A stretch of 64,000 bases of DNA from Allorhizobium paknamense (GTDB taxonomy: Bacteria > Pseudomonadota > Alphaproteobacteria > Rhizobiales > Rhizobiaceae), in the NCBI RefSeq assembly GCF_030815125.1, contig NZ_JAUSWH010000001.1:124001-188000 (forward strand). Reading direction: 5' to 3'. The position numbers and the translations under genes are program-made. The notes below the pieces were generated by a model, which ran no database searches, was not told where the DNA came from, and saw only the letters and a list, made by a program, of their open reading frames with translations. Positions 17,532 through 28,586 of this stretch are shown here, one piece after another (the first letter of the stretch is position 1; each line of letters opens with the position of its first letter).

Positions 17532-17557
17532 AACCCGGCTCTCAGGCCGGGTTTTTT
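17532..17557 (+). terminator. Terminator after the PagL-like gene
   Basis: The stem AACCCGGC/GCCGGGTT with a six-base loop and a run of six T lies 47 bp after the stop codon. Confidence 0.85.
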
Positions 17558-17719
17558 ATTGTGACCCTGCAAGGTCTTGAGCAAATGACTTTGCTCCATT
17601 TTCGGGAGCATGTTCCCGGCACTCCAGAATGACGAGCCAAAAAGGTAAGTGAAAACAAACATATAATCGACCCCCAATTTTTTGCGGGTTTTATACTCAA
17701 GACACGGAACAAAAATGCT

Positions 17720-17761
17720 TTTTAGCGAATCATAACTTTTGGTATTGTTCTTTTAGCGAAT
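17720..17761 (+). promoter_or_regulatory. Direct repeat TTTTAGCGAAT, two copies 31 bp apart
   Basis: TTTTAGCGAAT occurs at 17720-17730 and again at 17751-17761, three helical turns apart and 52 bp before the small gene at 17813. The spacing puts both on one face of the DNA, as expected for cooperative regulator binding. No regulator is known for it. The surrounding 17560-17812 region is AT-rich and otherwise empty. Confidence 0.4.
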
Positions 17762-17812
17762 GAATCGCTGACAGATCGATTTGAATGCGGCGGGCAATAC
17801 GGGGCACATGAT

Positions 17813-18064
17813 ATGTCTACTGTCGATCAATGGGAGAATTGGGCTCTTGAAAGAGCCCATCGCATCATGGTGCGTGAAGGCGCCAATCTGATGCAGGCGG
17901 CACAATGGCTGGATAAAAAACAGACGATCAAAACATCACAGCAATTGCGGGAAGCCATCCAGCAAAGCATTCTGGAAGCGCTGACCTTGCGCAGCGATGA
18001 AAGCCTTCAGGGCTTTGAAGCTGCAGTTTATGCAGCCGAGCCGCAGCGGCCAGCACAGCACTGA
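17813..18064 (+). CDS. Small hypothetical protein
   Basis: It encodes 83 residues, soluble and predicted helical (WENWALERAHRIMVREGANLMQAAQWLD), with no known domain or signal peptide. Alpha-helical Trp and Arg content recalls small regulatory proteins, but I cannot name a family. It converges on tgt with 7 bp between the stop codons. The AT-rich upstream region with a direct repeat suggests its own regulated promoter. Confidence 0.6.
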   Translation: MSTVDQWENWALERAHRIMVREGANLMQAAQWLDKKQTIKTSQQLREAIQQSILEALTLRSDESLQGFEAAVYAAEPQRPAQH

Positions 18065-18071
18065 CCGCTGA

Positions 18072-19202
18072 TCAAACCGGATCGATATCGCCTCTGGCCC
18101 AGGTTTCCATGGTTTCCGCCATGAAATCCTCAAACCGGTTTTCCGCAATCGCGGCGCGAATCCCCTGCATGAGCTCCTGATAGTAGGAAAGATTGTTCCA
18201 GGAGAGCAGCATGCCGCCCAACGCCTCGTTCGAGCGCACGAGGTGATGCAGATAGGCGCGGGAATAATCGCGCGCCGCAGGGCAGGATGACTGCTCATCC
18301 AGCGGACGCATATCTTCGGCATGGCGCGCATTGCGGATATTCACCTTGCCGCGCCGGGTAAAGGCAAGACCATGGCGGCCGGAGCGGGTGGGCATGACGC
18401 AATCGAACATATCGATGCCGCGCGCCACGGATTTTAAAATATCATCCGGTGTGCCGACGCCCATCAGGTAACGCGGCTTTTCCGTCGGCAAAACCGGCAG
18501 CGTGATGTCAAGCATGGAGAGCATCACGTCCTGCGGCTCGCCCACGGCCAGGCCGCCGACAGCATAGCCCTTCAGATCCAGTTGCTTCAGCCCTTCCGCC
18601 GAGCGGACGCGCAAAGCGGGCTGATCGCCGCCCTGCACGATGCCGAACATCGCCTTGCCCGGCTGGTTGCCGAAGGCAACACGGCAGCGTTCCGCCCAGC
18701 GAAGCGAAAGCTCCATGGCGCGTTCGATCTCACGCGGTTCGGCGGGAAGCGCCACGCATTCGTCCAGTTGCATCTGGATATCGCTATCCAGCAGGCCCTG
18801 AATTTCGATGGAGCGTTCCGGCGACATATGGTGAAGCGAGCCATCGACATGGCTCTTGAAGGTCACACCCTGCTCGTTGAGCTTGCGCAGGCCGGAGAGC
18901 GACATCACCTGGAAACCGCCGCTATCGGTGAGGATCGGATGCGGCCAGCGGATCAGTTCGTGCAAACCGCCAAGCCGTGCCACGCGCTCCGGCCCGGGGC
19001 GCAGCATCAGGTGATAGGTATTGCCGAGAATGATGTCGGCCCCCCCTTCCCGCACCTGATCCAGATACATCGCTTTGACCGTACCCACTGTGCCGACCGG
19101 CATGAAGGCAGGCGTGCGGATGGTGCCGCGCGGCATGGTGATCTCGCCCAGCCGCGCCTTGCCGCTGGTGCCCTTGAGGGTGAAGGTGAACTGCTCGCTC
19201 AT
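18072..19202 (-). CDS. tgt: Queuine/preQ1 tRNA-guanine transglycosylase, with three of four canonical zinc ligands missing
   Basis: It encodes 376 residues. Tgt swaps the wobble guanine of GUN-anticodon tRNAs for preQ1. The nucleophile/base-binding segments [22 protein letters not shown] and GIVQGG are intact. The zinc site, normally CxCxxC followed by His, reads S305-S-C307-P-A-A310, with Asn336 in place of His (aligned to the Zymomonas enzyme from memory), so only one ligand remains. Its start overlaps the queA stop by one base (TAATG), giving tight coupling. Whether the fold binds zinc differently or not at all cannot be told from sequence. Confidence 0.96.
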   Translation of the reverse strand: MSEQFTFTLKGTSGKARLGEITMPRGTIRTPAFMPVGTVGTVKAMYLDQVREGGADIILGNTYHLMLRPGPERVARLGGLHELIRWPHPILTDSGGFQVMSLSGLRKLNEQGVTFKSHVDGSLHHMSPERSIEIQGLLDSDIQMQLDECVALPAEPREIERAMELSLRWAERCRVAFGNQPGKAMFGIVQGGDQPALRVRSAEGLKQLDLKGYAVGGLAVGEPQDVMLSMLDITLPVLPTEKPRYLMGVGTPDDILKSVARGIDMFDCVMPTRSGRHGLAFTRRGKVNIRNARHAEDMRPLDEQSSCPAARDYSRAYLHHLVRSNEALGGMLLSWNNLSYYQELMQGIRAAIAENRFEDFMAETMETWARGDIDPV

Positions 19203-20293
19203 TATTCTTTGTCTTTCCGGAAGAGCAGGCTGGAATCGCCATAGGAATAGAAACGGTAGCCGGCACGAATGGCATGGGCATAGGCGCCCTGCATCGTCTC
19301 AAGCCCCGAAAAGGCCGAGACCAGCATGAACAGCGTGGACTTCGGCAGGTGGAAATTGGTCATCAGCATATCCACCGCCCTGAAACGATAGCCCGGCGTG
19401 ATGAAGATGTCCGTGGCGCCAGACCAGGGCAGGATTTCGCCGCTCTCGGACGCCGCACTTTCCAGAAGGCGAAGCGAGGTGGTGCCAACGGAGACAATAC
19501 GCCCTCCCCGGGCGCGAACGGCATTCAGCGCCGCTGCCGTCTGCTGCGAAACATGGCCGATTTCGTGGTGCATTTTGTGATCGGCGGTATCATCCGCCTT
19601 CACCGGCAGGAAGGTTCCCGCCCCGACATGCAGTGTCACGAAATGCCGCTCGATCCCGGCCCTGTCGAGGGCGGCAAAAAGATCCGGCGTGAAATGCAGC
19701 CCAGCGGTGGGTGCGGCAACCGCCCCTTCCTCACGGGCGTAAATGGTCTGGTAGTCGCTGCGGTCCTTCTCGTCCTCGGCACGCTTGGCCGCGATATAGG
19801 GCGGCAGCGGAATATGCCCGACCGTGGCGATCGCCTGATCGAGGTCAGGCCCGGAAAGATCGAAGGCCAGGTCTATTTCACCTGCCTCGCCTTTTTCCGC
19901 CACGGTGGCGATCAGTTCACCCAGCATGCAGGCATTGTTGTCAGAACCGCCGAATACGATGCGATCGCCTTCCTTGATGCGCTTGCCGGGGCGGGCAAAG
20001 GCCTTCCAGCGATTGGCGGCGACCCGCATATGCAAGGTGCAAGAGACCGGTGTGCGCTCAGCCCCGTCGCGCAGCCGCAATCCCTCCAGTTGCGCGGGAA
20101 TAACCTTGGTGTCGTTGAACACCAGAGCGTCGCCGGGCTTCAGAAAAGAAGGAAGATCATAGACATGCGCATCCTGCAAATGCGGCTCAGCCCCCGGGCG
20201 CACGACAAGAAAACGCGCATGATCGCGCGGGCTCGCGGGCCTCAGCGCAATATTGTCTTCCGGCAGGTCGAAATCGAACAGATCTACACGCAT
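19202..20293 (-). CDS. queA: S-adenosylmethionine:tRNA ribosyltransferase-isomerase
   Basis: It encodes 363 residues. QueA moves the ribosyl part of SAM onto preQ1 in tRNA to make epoxyqueuosine. Visible motifs are [43 protein letters not shown] and [16 protein letters not shown]. The ATG at 20293 gives the standard [11 protein letters not shown] start; a GTG at 20302 is possible. It precedes tgt in the same transcript with a one-base overlap, which matches the order of the pathway. Confidence 0.97.
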   Translation of the reverse strand: MRVDLFDFDLPEDNIALRPASPRDHARFLVVRPGAEPHLQDAHVYDLPSFLKPGDALVFNDTKVIPAQLEGLRLRDGAERTPVSCTLHMRVAANRWKAFARPGKRIKEGDRIVFGGSDNNACMLGELIATVAEKGEAGEIDLAFDLSGPDLDQAIATVGHIPLPPYIAAKRAEDEKDRSDYQTIYAREEGAVAAPTAGLHFTPDLFAALDRAGIERHFVTLHVGAGTFLPVKADDTADHKMHHEIGHVSQQTAAALNAVRARGGRIVSVGTTSLRLLESAASESGEILPWSGATDIFITPGYRFRAVDMLMTNFHLPKSTLFMLVSAFSGLETMQGAYAHAIRAGYRFYSYGDSSLLFRKDKE

Positions 20294-20340
20294 GGTTTTC
20301 ACACATCTGGAAACGCGAAAACCCGCCCAGCATGATCACG

Positions 20341-20449
20341 CTAAAACACGTCCGGTGAACACGGGTTCACCGGACGTACTCTAAGCTTTTGTTTTTACGC
20401 AATTCCGGATGGAAAACCGCAAATACACTTTTCCTGGAAATGCTCTAGA
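20341..20449. repeat. Composite dispersed repeat between queA and ppiB
   Basis: It contains the perfect hairpin GTCCGGTGAAC/GTTCACCGGAC at about 20350-20375 and then a reverse-oriented copy of the ACCGGTTTTC repeat (CGCAATTCCGGATGGAAAAC...TTTTCCTGGAAATGCTCTAG). The same two modules are joined, in the other order and strand, at 23417-23521. Confidence 0.65.
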
Positions 20450-20471
20450 CGGGCTTTCAAAAAGGACGACA

Positions 20472-20981
20472 TCAGGCGTCGGCAGCAACCTTCATCGAAA
20501 CGATGGAGTCGGGATCCTTCACCGGCTCGCCGCGCTTGATCTGGTCGATCACGTCCATGCCTTCGATGACCTGACCCCAGACCGAATACTGCTTGTTCAG
20601 CCAGGGTGCATCGGTGAAGCAGATGAAGAACTGCGAGTTGGCGGAGTTCGGCATCTGCGAACGCGCCATGGAGCAGGTGCCGCGAACGTGCGGCGTTGCG
20701 GAAAATTCAGCCTTCAGGTCCGGCTTGGAAGAGCCGCCCATGCCGGCGCGGGCCGGGTTGAAGGTTTCCGCACCCTTCTTGCCAAACTGTACGTCGCCGG
20801 TCTGGGCCATGAAGTCTTCGATGACGCGGTGGAAAACAACGCCGTCATAGGCACCTTCGCGGCTCAGTTCCTTGATCCGGGCCACGTGGCCGGGGGCCAG
20901 ATCCGGGAACAGGCTGATGACCACCTTGCCCTTGGTGGTTTCCATGATGATGGTGTTTTCCGGATCCTTGATCTCGGCCAT
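20472..20981 (-). CDS. ppiB: Cytoplasmic peptidyl-prolyl cis-trans isomerase, cyclophilin type
   Basis: It encodes 169 residues after an AAGGAG ribosome binding site. Cyclophilin motifs are FHRVIEDFMAQTGD (catalytic Arg), MARSQMPNSANSQFFI and PWLNKQYSVWGQV. There is no signal peptide, so it acts on protein folding in the cytoplasm. It follows the exported paralogue at 21077 on the same strand with a 95-bp gap. Confidence 0.96.
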   Translation of the reverse strand: MAEIKDPENTIIMETTKGKVVISLFPDLAPGHVARIKELSREGAYDGVVFHRVIEDFMAQTGDVQFGKKGAETFNPARAGMGGSSKPDLKAEFSATPHVRGTCSMARSQMPNSANSQFFICFTDAPWLNKQYSVWGQVIEGMDVIDQIKRGEPVKDPDSIVSMKVAADA

Positions 20982-21076
20982 GTTTCTCTCCTTTGGCGGG
21001 CTCCCGCCCGTTTACGGCTTATCCTGCCGCCGTTTCCACGATGCGGCGGCCATTCATGCCGCCGCCCTTATCATCT

Positions 21077-21652
21077 TTATTGCGGACGGCCAACCGTAAC
21101 CTTGACCATGCGGTCCGGATCCGACACTTCGCCGTTGCCGCCCTGTCCGCGCTTGATCTTGTCCACGAATTCCATGCCGGACACGACCTTGCCGACCACC
21201 GTGTACTGACCGTTCAGGAAGCTACCGTCGGCAAACATGATGAAGAACTGGGAATTGGCGGAGTTCGGATCCTGCGAGCGGGCCATGCCAACCGTGCCGC
21301 GCTGGAACGGCACCTTGGAAAACTCTGCCGGCAGGTTGGGCAGCTTCGAGCCGCCGGTACCGGCGCGCGCCTTGTCGAAACCATTCTTCATATTCCCATA
21401 CTGAACATCGCCAGTCTGCGCCATGAAGCCCTCGATCACGCGGTGAAAGGCAACATTGTCGTACTGCCCTTCGGAGGCCAGCTTCTTGATCTGGGCCACA
21501 TGCTTGGGCGCCACATCCGGCATCAACTGGATGACAACGGGGCCATCCTTCAACTGAATGGTCAGATAATTATCGGCAGACTGGGCGCTGGCCAGTGAAA
21601 AAGAGGCCAGCAGCGTCACAAGCCCCGCAAGGGCGAATTTGATCAGTTTCAT
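21077..21652 (-). CDS. ppiA: Periplasmic peptidyl-prolyl cis-trans isomerase, cyclophilin type
   Basis: It encodes 191 residues. The signal peptide MKLIKFALAGLVTLLASFSL ends at SLASA, placing it in the periplasm. The cyclophilin core has FHRVIEGFMAQTGD, MARSQDPNSANSQFFI and FLNGQYTVVGKV. The start at 21652 is chosen for the signal peptide; a start at 21676 would put eight polar residues before it. It is a tandem paralogue of the ppiB gene and lies 66 bp after coaD. Confidence 0.95.
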   Translation of the reverse strand: MKLIKFALAGLVTLLASFSLASAQSADNYLTIQLKDGPVVIQLMPDVAPKHVAQIKKLASEGQYDNVAFHRVIEGFMAQTGDVQYGNMKNGFDKARAGTGGSKLPNLPAEFSKVPFQRGTVGMARSQDPNSANSQFFIMFADGSFLNGQYTVVGKVVSGMEFVDKIKRGQGGNGEVSDPDRMVKVTVGRPQ

Positions 21653-21718
21653 GAAAGACTCCGTTGAAGGGGGCACTCCTCGGCCCGCCTTGACTGTGCG
21701 AGAACGGCAACCCCGCCC

Positions 21719-22207
21719 TCAAATACGCGATTTCAGCGCCTGCAGGACGGCATTCGGCACGAAGGCGCTCACATCACCGCCCATGGTGGCGATCTGACGC
21801 ACCAATGTGGCCGTTATGGGCCGGGAAGCCGTGCCAGCGGGCAGAAAAATCGTCTGGATATCCGGCGCCATCTGCCGGTTCATGCCGGCTAGCTGCATTT
21901 CATAATCCAGATCCGAGCCATCGCGCAGACCGCGCACCAGAAGTGTCGCGCCATGGCCACGCGCCGCATCCACCGCAAGACCGTCAAAGGCGATCACCTC
22001 GATATCCCCTGCCCGGAGCGGCAGCACCTCGTGAAGGCTGCGGCGAATCAGATCCGCGCGCTCTTCAAAGGAAAACATCGGAACCTTGCCGGGATGAACG
22101 CCGATGCCGACAATCACCCGAGGCACGACATTCAGCGCCTGAACGAGAACATCCAGATGCCCGTTGGTCATCGGATCGAAGGAGCCGGGATAAAAGGCAA
22201 TCGTCAT
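21719..22207 (-). CDS. coaD: Phosphopantetheine adenylyltransferase
   Basis: It encodes 162 residues. CoaD adenylates 4'-phosphopantetheine, the penultimate step to coenzyme A. It begins [17 protein letters not shown], the nucleotidyltransferase signature with the (T/H)xGH box, and ends with the [11 protein letters not shown] segment. The ATG at 22207 follows AGGGTG; a GTG six bases upstream is an alternative. As I recall, in related genomes gyrA often lies directly upstream, but here the upstream 1.4 kb contains only tiny ORFs and repeats. Confidence 0.97.
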   Translation of the reverse strand: MTIAFYPGSFDPMTNGHLDVLVQALNVVPRVIVGIGVHPGKVPMFSFEERADLIRRSLHEVLPLRAGDIEVIAFDGLAVDAARGHGATLLVRGLRDGSDLDYEMQLAGMNRQMAPDIQTIFLPAGTASRPITATLVRQIATMGGDVSAFVPNAVLQALKSRI

Positions 22208-22477
22208 TTTCACCCTATTATGCTCATCGGCGGTCCGCCCTTAAAAGCCTGAGGCCACCTGTGTCCTGCGGGGGTCACGCGTGTTCAGGGACACCCGCCC
22301 CGCGTCACTTCTTGTCATGCCGGCTGGCGCTCCGCAAGCGGCGAAAATGAATGGCGCCGTTCATCTTTTGGGCGGCTGACCGCATGAATGCCGGATGAAT
22401 GCCGCATTCAGCACCGTTTCAGAGCCAAGGGCTTATACCTTTGACCATGGCCGGAAACGAGGCCAGTGGAGAGAAGA

Positions 22478-22558
22478 ATGCTTGCGGTTACTATTATCGT
22501 TGCAATTTTCGCGTCGCTTCTTCTCGAACTTCTGCTGGATCTCGGAACCGATCATTGA
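22478..22558 (+). CDS. Possible 26-residue membrane microprotein
   Basis: ATG at 22478 follows GGAGAG with suitable spacing. The product is almost entirely hydrophobic (MLAVTIIVAIFASLLLELLL, then an acidic end and TGA). A single transmembrane helix of this form is typical of small membrane proteins that modulate larger partners. It is not conserved in any family I can name, and short ORFs arise by chance, so this is a candidate only. Confidence 0.35.
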   Translation: MLAVTIIVAIFASLLLELLLDLGTDH

Positions 22559-22653
22559 CGGCAGGCATACCTTCTGATGGCGGGAAAGATGAACGCCAGA
22601 TGAACGGAGTGTTAAGGGCAGCTTCAGCCCGGCCATCGTAAATGGAGTTCACT

Positions 22654-22700
22654 GCTTATCGGGGGCAAGGCGGTCACGAGGGTAGACCGTTCCGATAAGC
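22654..22700 (+). promoter_or_regulatory. Structured RNA leader upstream of a small-protein ORF
   Basis: An outer stem GCTTATCGG (22654-22662) pairs perfectly with CCGATAAGC (22692-22700), and an inner stem CGGTC (22671-22675) pairs with GACCG (22685-22689). The structure ends six bases before the AAAAGGA ribosome binding site of the ORF at 22721. No T run follows, so it is not a terminator. It may control translation or mark the 5' end of a stable RNA. Confidence 0.45.
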
Positions 22701-22720
22701 CTTACAAAAGGATGAAATCA

Positions 22721-22870
22721 ATGCTCGACAAAGTGACGATGATTAACTTGGTATGGACTGCCATGATCGGCGCTATGCTCGCAACCAGCATCGGGTTTCA
22801 CATGAACGAGGAAAAGACTGCCTCCATGTATGGCCCCTCTGTAACTGCCCGTTACGAGAGCATGCGCTAA
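22721..22870 (+). CDS. Small single-helix membrane protein, 49 residues
   Basis: The ORF starts after AAAAGGA with good spacing. Residues 6-26 (TMINLVWTAMIGAMLATSIG) are a transmembrane helix, followed by a polar tail (HMNEEKTASMYGPSV...). A hairpin leader lies just upstream and a strong terminator at 22952 downstream, so the unit looks like a complete monocistronic gene. I do not recognise a family. The complete set of signals makes it more credible than most ORFs of this size. Confidence 0.6.
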   Translation: MLDKVTMINLVWTAMIGAMLATSIGFHMNEEKTASMYGPSVTARYESMR

Positions 22871-22951
22871 GACATTTTCGCTGGCTTCGTGCCGCATCGA
22901 TCTCACCATCCGGTGGCGATGAAGCCAAGCGGCATCCATCCAGACTGATGA

Positions 22952-22995
22952 TGAAGCGTGTCGCGGTTATCCGCTGACGCGCTTCATCTTTTTTT
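22952..22995 (+). terminator. Strong terminator downstream of the 49-residue ORF
   Basis: The imperfect long stem TGAAGCGTGTCGCGG / CCGCTGACGCGCTTCA with a TTAT loop is followed by ATCTTTTTTT. It closes the transcript of the small ORF at 22721, leaving an 80-base 3' region. Confidence 0.8.
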
Positions 22996-23072
22996 CCCGA
23001 TGAAAAAGGCCAAATTGTAGCGCGCCCATCACGGCTTCGCGAGTACAGTTTATACCGACATGACAGATAAGG

Positions 23073-23143
23073 GCATTGTCCCGAGAAAAGTGGGGACCGG
23101 TTTTCCGTCCGGAAATGCGTAAAAACAAAGTTTAAGAGCATGT
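23073..23143 (+). repeat. Dispersed ACCGGTTTTC palindromic repeat
   Basis: It begins GGCATTGTCCCGAGAAAAGT, has GGACCGGTTTTCCGTCC in the centre, then GGAAATGCG and an A-rich tail ending AGAGCATG. It is closely related to the copy at 23417. The region 22996-23215 holds nothing else I can identify. Confidence 0.75.
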
Positions 23144-23215
23144 TTTTCCGCTCGGGAACTTTAGCGCAGTCTAAACGTTAGCTGCATGAAGAACACGAGC
23201 AGAAAGGATAAGATC

Positions 23216-23350
23216 ATGTTCTTTATTCTTTGTGTTCTTGCTGCCTTGATCAGCGCCATGTTCGTCGCTTCTGTTATTTCGACGGTCACCGCGTTGCGCC
23301 GCGAGCAAGAAGAAATGAAAATGTTGGTAGAACGCAGCAGGCAATTCTAA
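23216..23350 (+). CDS. Small single-helix membrane protein, 44 residues
   Basis: ATG at 23216 follows AAAGGATAAG. Residues 1-22 form one hydrophobic helix (MFFILCVLAALISAMFVASV), followed by a charged amphipathic tail (ALRREQEEMKMLVERSRQF) that could form a short coiled coil. The layout resembles other small inner-membrane adaptor proteins. It lies between two copies of the dispersed repeat. No family is recognised. Confidence 0.55.
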   Translation: MFFILCVLAALISAMFVASVISTVTALRREQEEMKMLVERSRQF

Positions 23351-23416
23351 CTGCCTCTTCGTCATCTATATCTTGGATTGATGTGGTGACGGCCTGAAAA
23401 GTCCTCCGGTAACCTG

Positions 23417-23521
23417 GAGCATTGTCCCGAGAAAAGTGGGGTCGCGGTTTTCCGTCCGGAAATGCGCAAAAACAAGAAATTAGAGCATGTCCAGTGAACC
23501 CGTGTCACCCGACATGCTCTA
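23417..23521 (+). repeat. Composite dispersed repeat (ACCGG-type module plus GAGCATGTC hairpin)
   Basis: The first module matches 23073-23143. It is joined to a hairpin module AGCATGTCCAGTGAACCCG / GTGTCACCCGACATGCTCT. The same module combination occurs at 20341-20449 in the opposite orientation, which shows a mosaic element structure. Confidence 0.75.
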
Positions 23522-23543
23522 TGAGTCTTATCTCCCCCTAGGC

Positions 23544-23582
23544 AAAGCCAGCGACCGTATGTGCGGGCGCTGGCTTTTCTTC
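23544..23582 (+). terminator. Terminator between the small-protein locus and gntR
   Basis: The perfect stem AAAGCCAGCG / CGCTGGCTTT with a 14-base loop is followed by TCTTCT. It separates the small-protein patch from the GntR promoter. Confidence 0.7.
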
Positions 23583-23646
23583 TGAGATATATCAGCAACC
23601 ATGGAATTCAGTTAGTGCTGGCCTTTTGTGATATATCAGGTATAAT
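23583..23646 (+). promoter_or_regulatory. Candidate gntR promoter with two GATATATC operator copies
   Basis: AGATATATCA at 23585-23594 and the perfect palindrome TGATATATCA at 23629-23638 lie 44 bp apart. The second ends two bases before a TATAAT -10 element at 23641-23646. Palindromes of this size and AT content are typical operators of FCD-type GntR proteins, and the overlap with the promoter spacer suggests autorepression of the gene starting at 23676. Confidence 0.5.
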
Positions 23647-23675
23647 CTCTGCATCAAAAAAGGACACGCTTTTTC

Positions 23676-24299
23676 ATGCAGGACATGCCGACGTCACTGA
23701 GCCGTCAAGCCTACCGGAGTCTTGAGCAGGCTATCGTTACTCTGAAACTGGCGCCGGGACTGACTGTCACGGAGAAGGAATTGATAGAGCTTGCGGGCCA
23801 GGGCCGAACGCCTGTGCGGGAGGCCATTCAGAAACTGGAATGGCAAGGGCTCATTCTTGTCCGCCCCCGCGTCGGCTTGCAGATTTCCGAAATTCATCCG
23901 GAACATCATGAGCAGATCATGGCTGTTCGTCAGAAACTGGAGCCCATGGCAGCGGCTCTGGTGGCTGACGCAGCAACGGAAGGCCAGCGTCAATCCCTGG
24001 TGGAGTGCGCGAAGGCCATGACGGGTGCTGCGGCGGAAGGTGACATCGAGGCATTTTTGACTGCCGACAAGCTCTTCGATGACGTCATGGAGGCCGCCTG
24101 CCCCAACTCCTTCCTGATCGCCGCCCTTCAACCGCTGCAAACCCACTCCCGCCGGATCTGGTATGCGGGTGCGTCTCTGGAAAAAATGGACCAGTCCGTT
24201 TCGCTCCATGTGACTGTCATCCGGGCCATCCAGCAGGCCCATCCTGCCCGTGCAGAGGCGGCAATGAAGGTGCTACTGGGGTTTCTGGCGCAGCAGTAA
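23676..24299 (+). CDS. GntR family regulator, FadR/FCD subfamily
   Basis: It encodes 207 residues. The N-terminal winged helix (AYRSLEQAIVTLKLAPGLTV ... GRTPVREAIQKLEWQGLI) is the GntR DNA-binding signature. Residues 75-205 are a helical FCD ligand domain with a conserved Asp and His (DKLFDDVMEAA, SVSLHVTVIRAI) that usually bind a metal and a carboxylic acid. No catabolic genes adjoin it, so its targets may be elsewhere. Two GATATATC palindromes in its promoter suggest self-regulation. Confidence 0.9.
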   Translation: MQDMPTSLSRQAYRSLEQAIVTLKLAPGLTVTEKELIELAGQGRTPVREAIQKLEWQGLILVRPRVGLQISEIHPEHHEQIMAVRQKLEPMAAALVADAATEGQRQSLVECAKAMTGAAAEGDIEAFLTADKLFDDVMEAACPNSFLIAALQPLQTHSRRIWYAGASLEKMDQSVSLHVTVIRAIQQAHPARAEAAMKVLLGFLAQQ

Positions 24300-24372
24300 A
24301 AACCTCTTCACGGCGCCAATTCTTCACCTTCAGGAGTTTGTGCCTGTCGCGGAGCGCAGATGGCAGCCCAAT

Positions 24373-24409
24373 AAAAAATCCTCCGGTGAAAGATTTCACC
24401 GGAGGATTT
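24373..24409 (-). terminator. Terminator for alaS, also facing gntR
   Basis: The perfect stem AAATCCTCCGGTGAAA / TTTCACCGGAGGATTT has a minimal loop. On the minus strand it is followed by six T, so it ends alaS; it could also stop gntR read-through. Confidence 0.88.
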
Positions 24410-24444
24410 GCAACTCTCGAAAATTCTCTCAAAGGCCTGAGCCG

Positions 24445-27105
<2,661 letters not shown>

Positions 27106-27198
27106 GGGATGCCCTTGATAGAATGTCCAAACCGGACGAACCTTTGAAACCACCGGCTTTTATCGCCCGTCATGCCGCCTGTCCAGCAGGAGAAAGCA

Positions 27199-27229
27199 AA
27201 GGGCCGGAGATTCGATATCTCCGGCCCTT
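27199..27229 (-). terminator. Terminator hairpin between recA and alaS
   Basis: The stem AAGGGCCGGAGAT/ATCTCCGGCCCTT is followed on the minus strand by TTTGCTTT. It probably ends the recA transcript. Confidence 0.7.
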
Positions 27230-27261
27230 CATGTCTTCGATCCGCCCGTCAGAACAGATCC

Positions 27262-28347
<1,086 letters not shown>

Positions 28348-28406
28348 GGTAACCACCTTTAGGTTATTGAAGCCTCGTAGGCAACGAAGCAGCCGATGCG
28401 GAATAT

Positions 28407-28421
28407 GTACTCTTTTTGTTC
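28407..28421 (-). promoter_or_regulatory. SOS (LexA) box of recA, one mismatch
   Basis: On the minus strand the site reads GAAC-N7-GTAC, one base from the alphaproteobacterial LexA operator GAAC-N7-GAAC described for Rhizobium recA. It is 60 bp upstream of the recA start, where it would block transcription until DNA damage. Confidence 0.6.
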
Positions 28422-28474
28422 TCATATTTCAACCCTGGCTCAACCCATTGCCATCATTTCTTTTTCCGGGTTTT

Positions 28475-28489
28475 GTTCTCTTAATGTTT
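28475..28489 (+). promoter_or_regulatory. Second SOS-like half-matched site, near psuK
   Basis: It reads GTTC-N7-GTTT, one mismatch from GTTC-N7-GTTC, and lies 98 bp upstream of the psuK start in the recA-psuK divergent region. It may add LexA control of either gene, or be a chance match in an AT-rich stretch. Confidence 0.3.
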
Positions 28490-28586
28490 TCATAGACTTC
28501 GCCGGGAGGCCCCTCGGTCTTTCCAGAGTATGTGGCGACGGTCTGGACGGACAGCGATTCGGCGTAAAACCGAGCGAGGATTGCGC

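Noticed and set aside
22395-22641. 60-80-residue frames in the gap upstream of coaD
   Set aside because: They overlap one another and the 26-residue ORF, have no ribosome binding site and look like random frames in a repeat-rich region.
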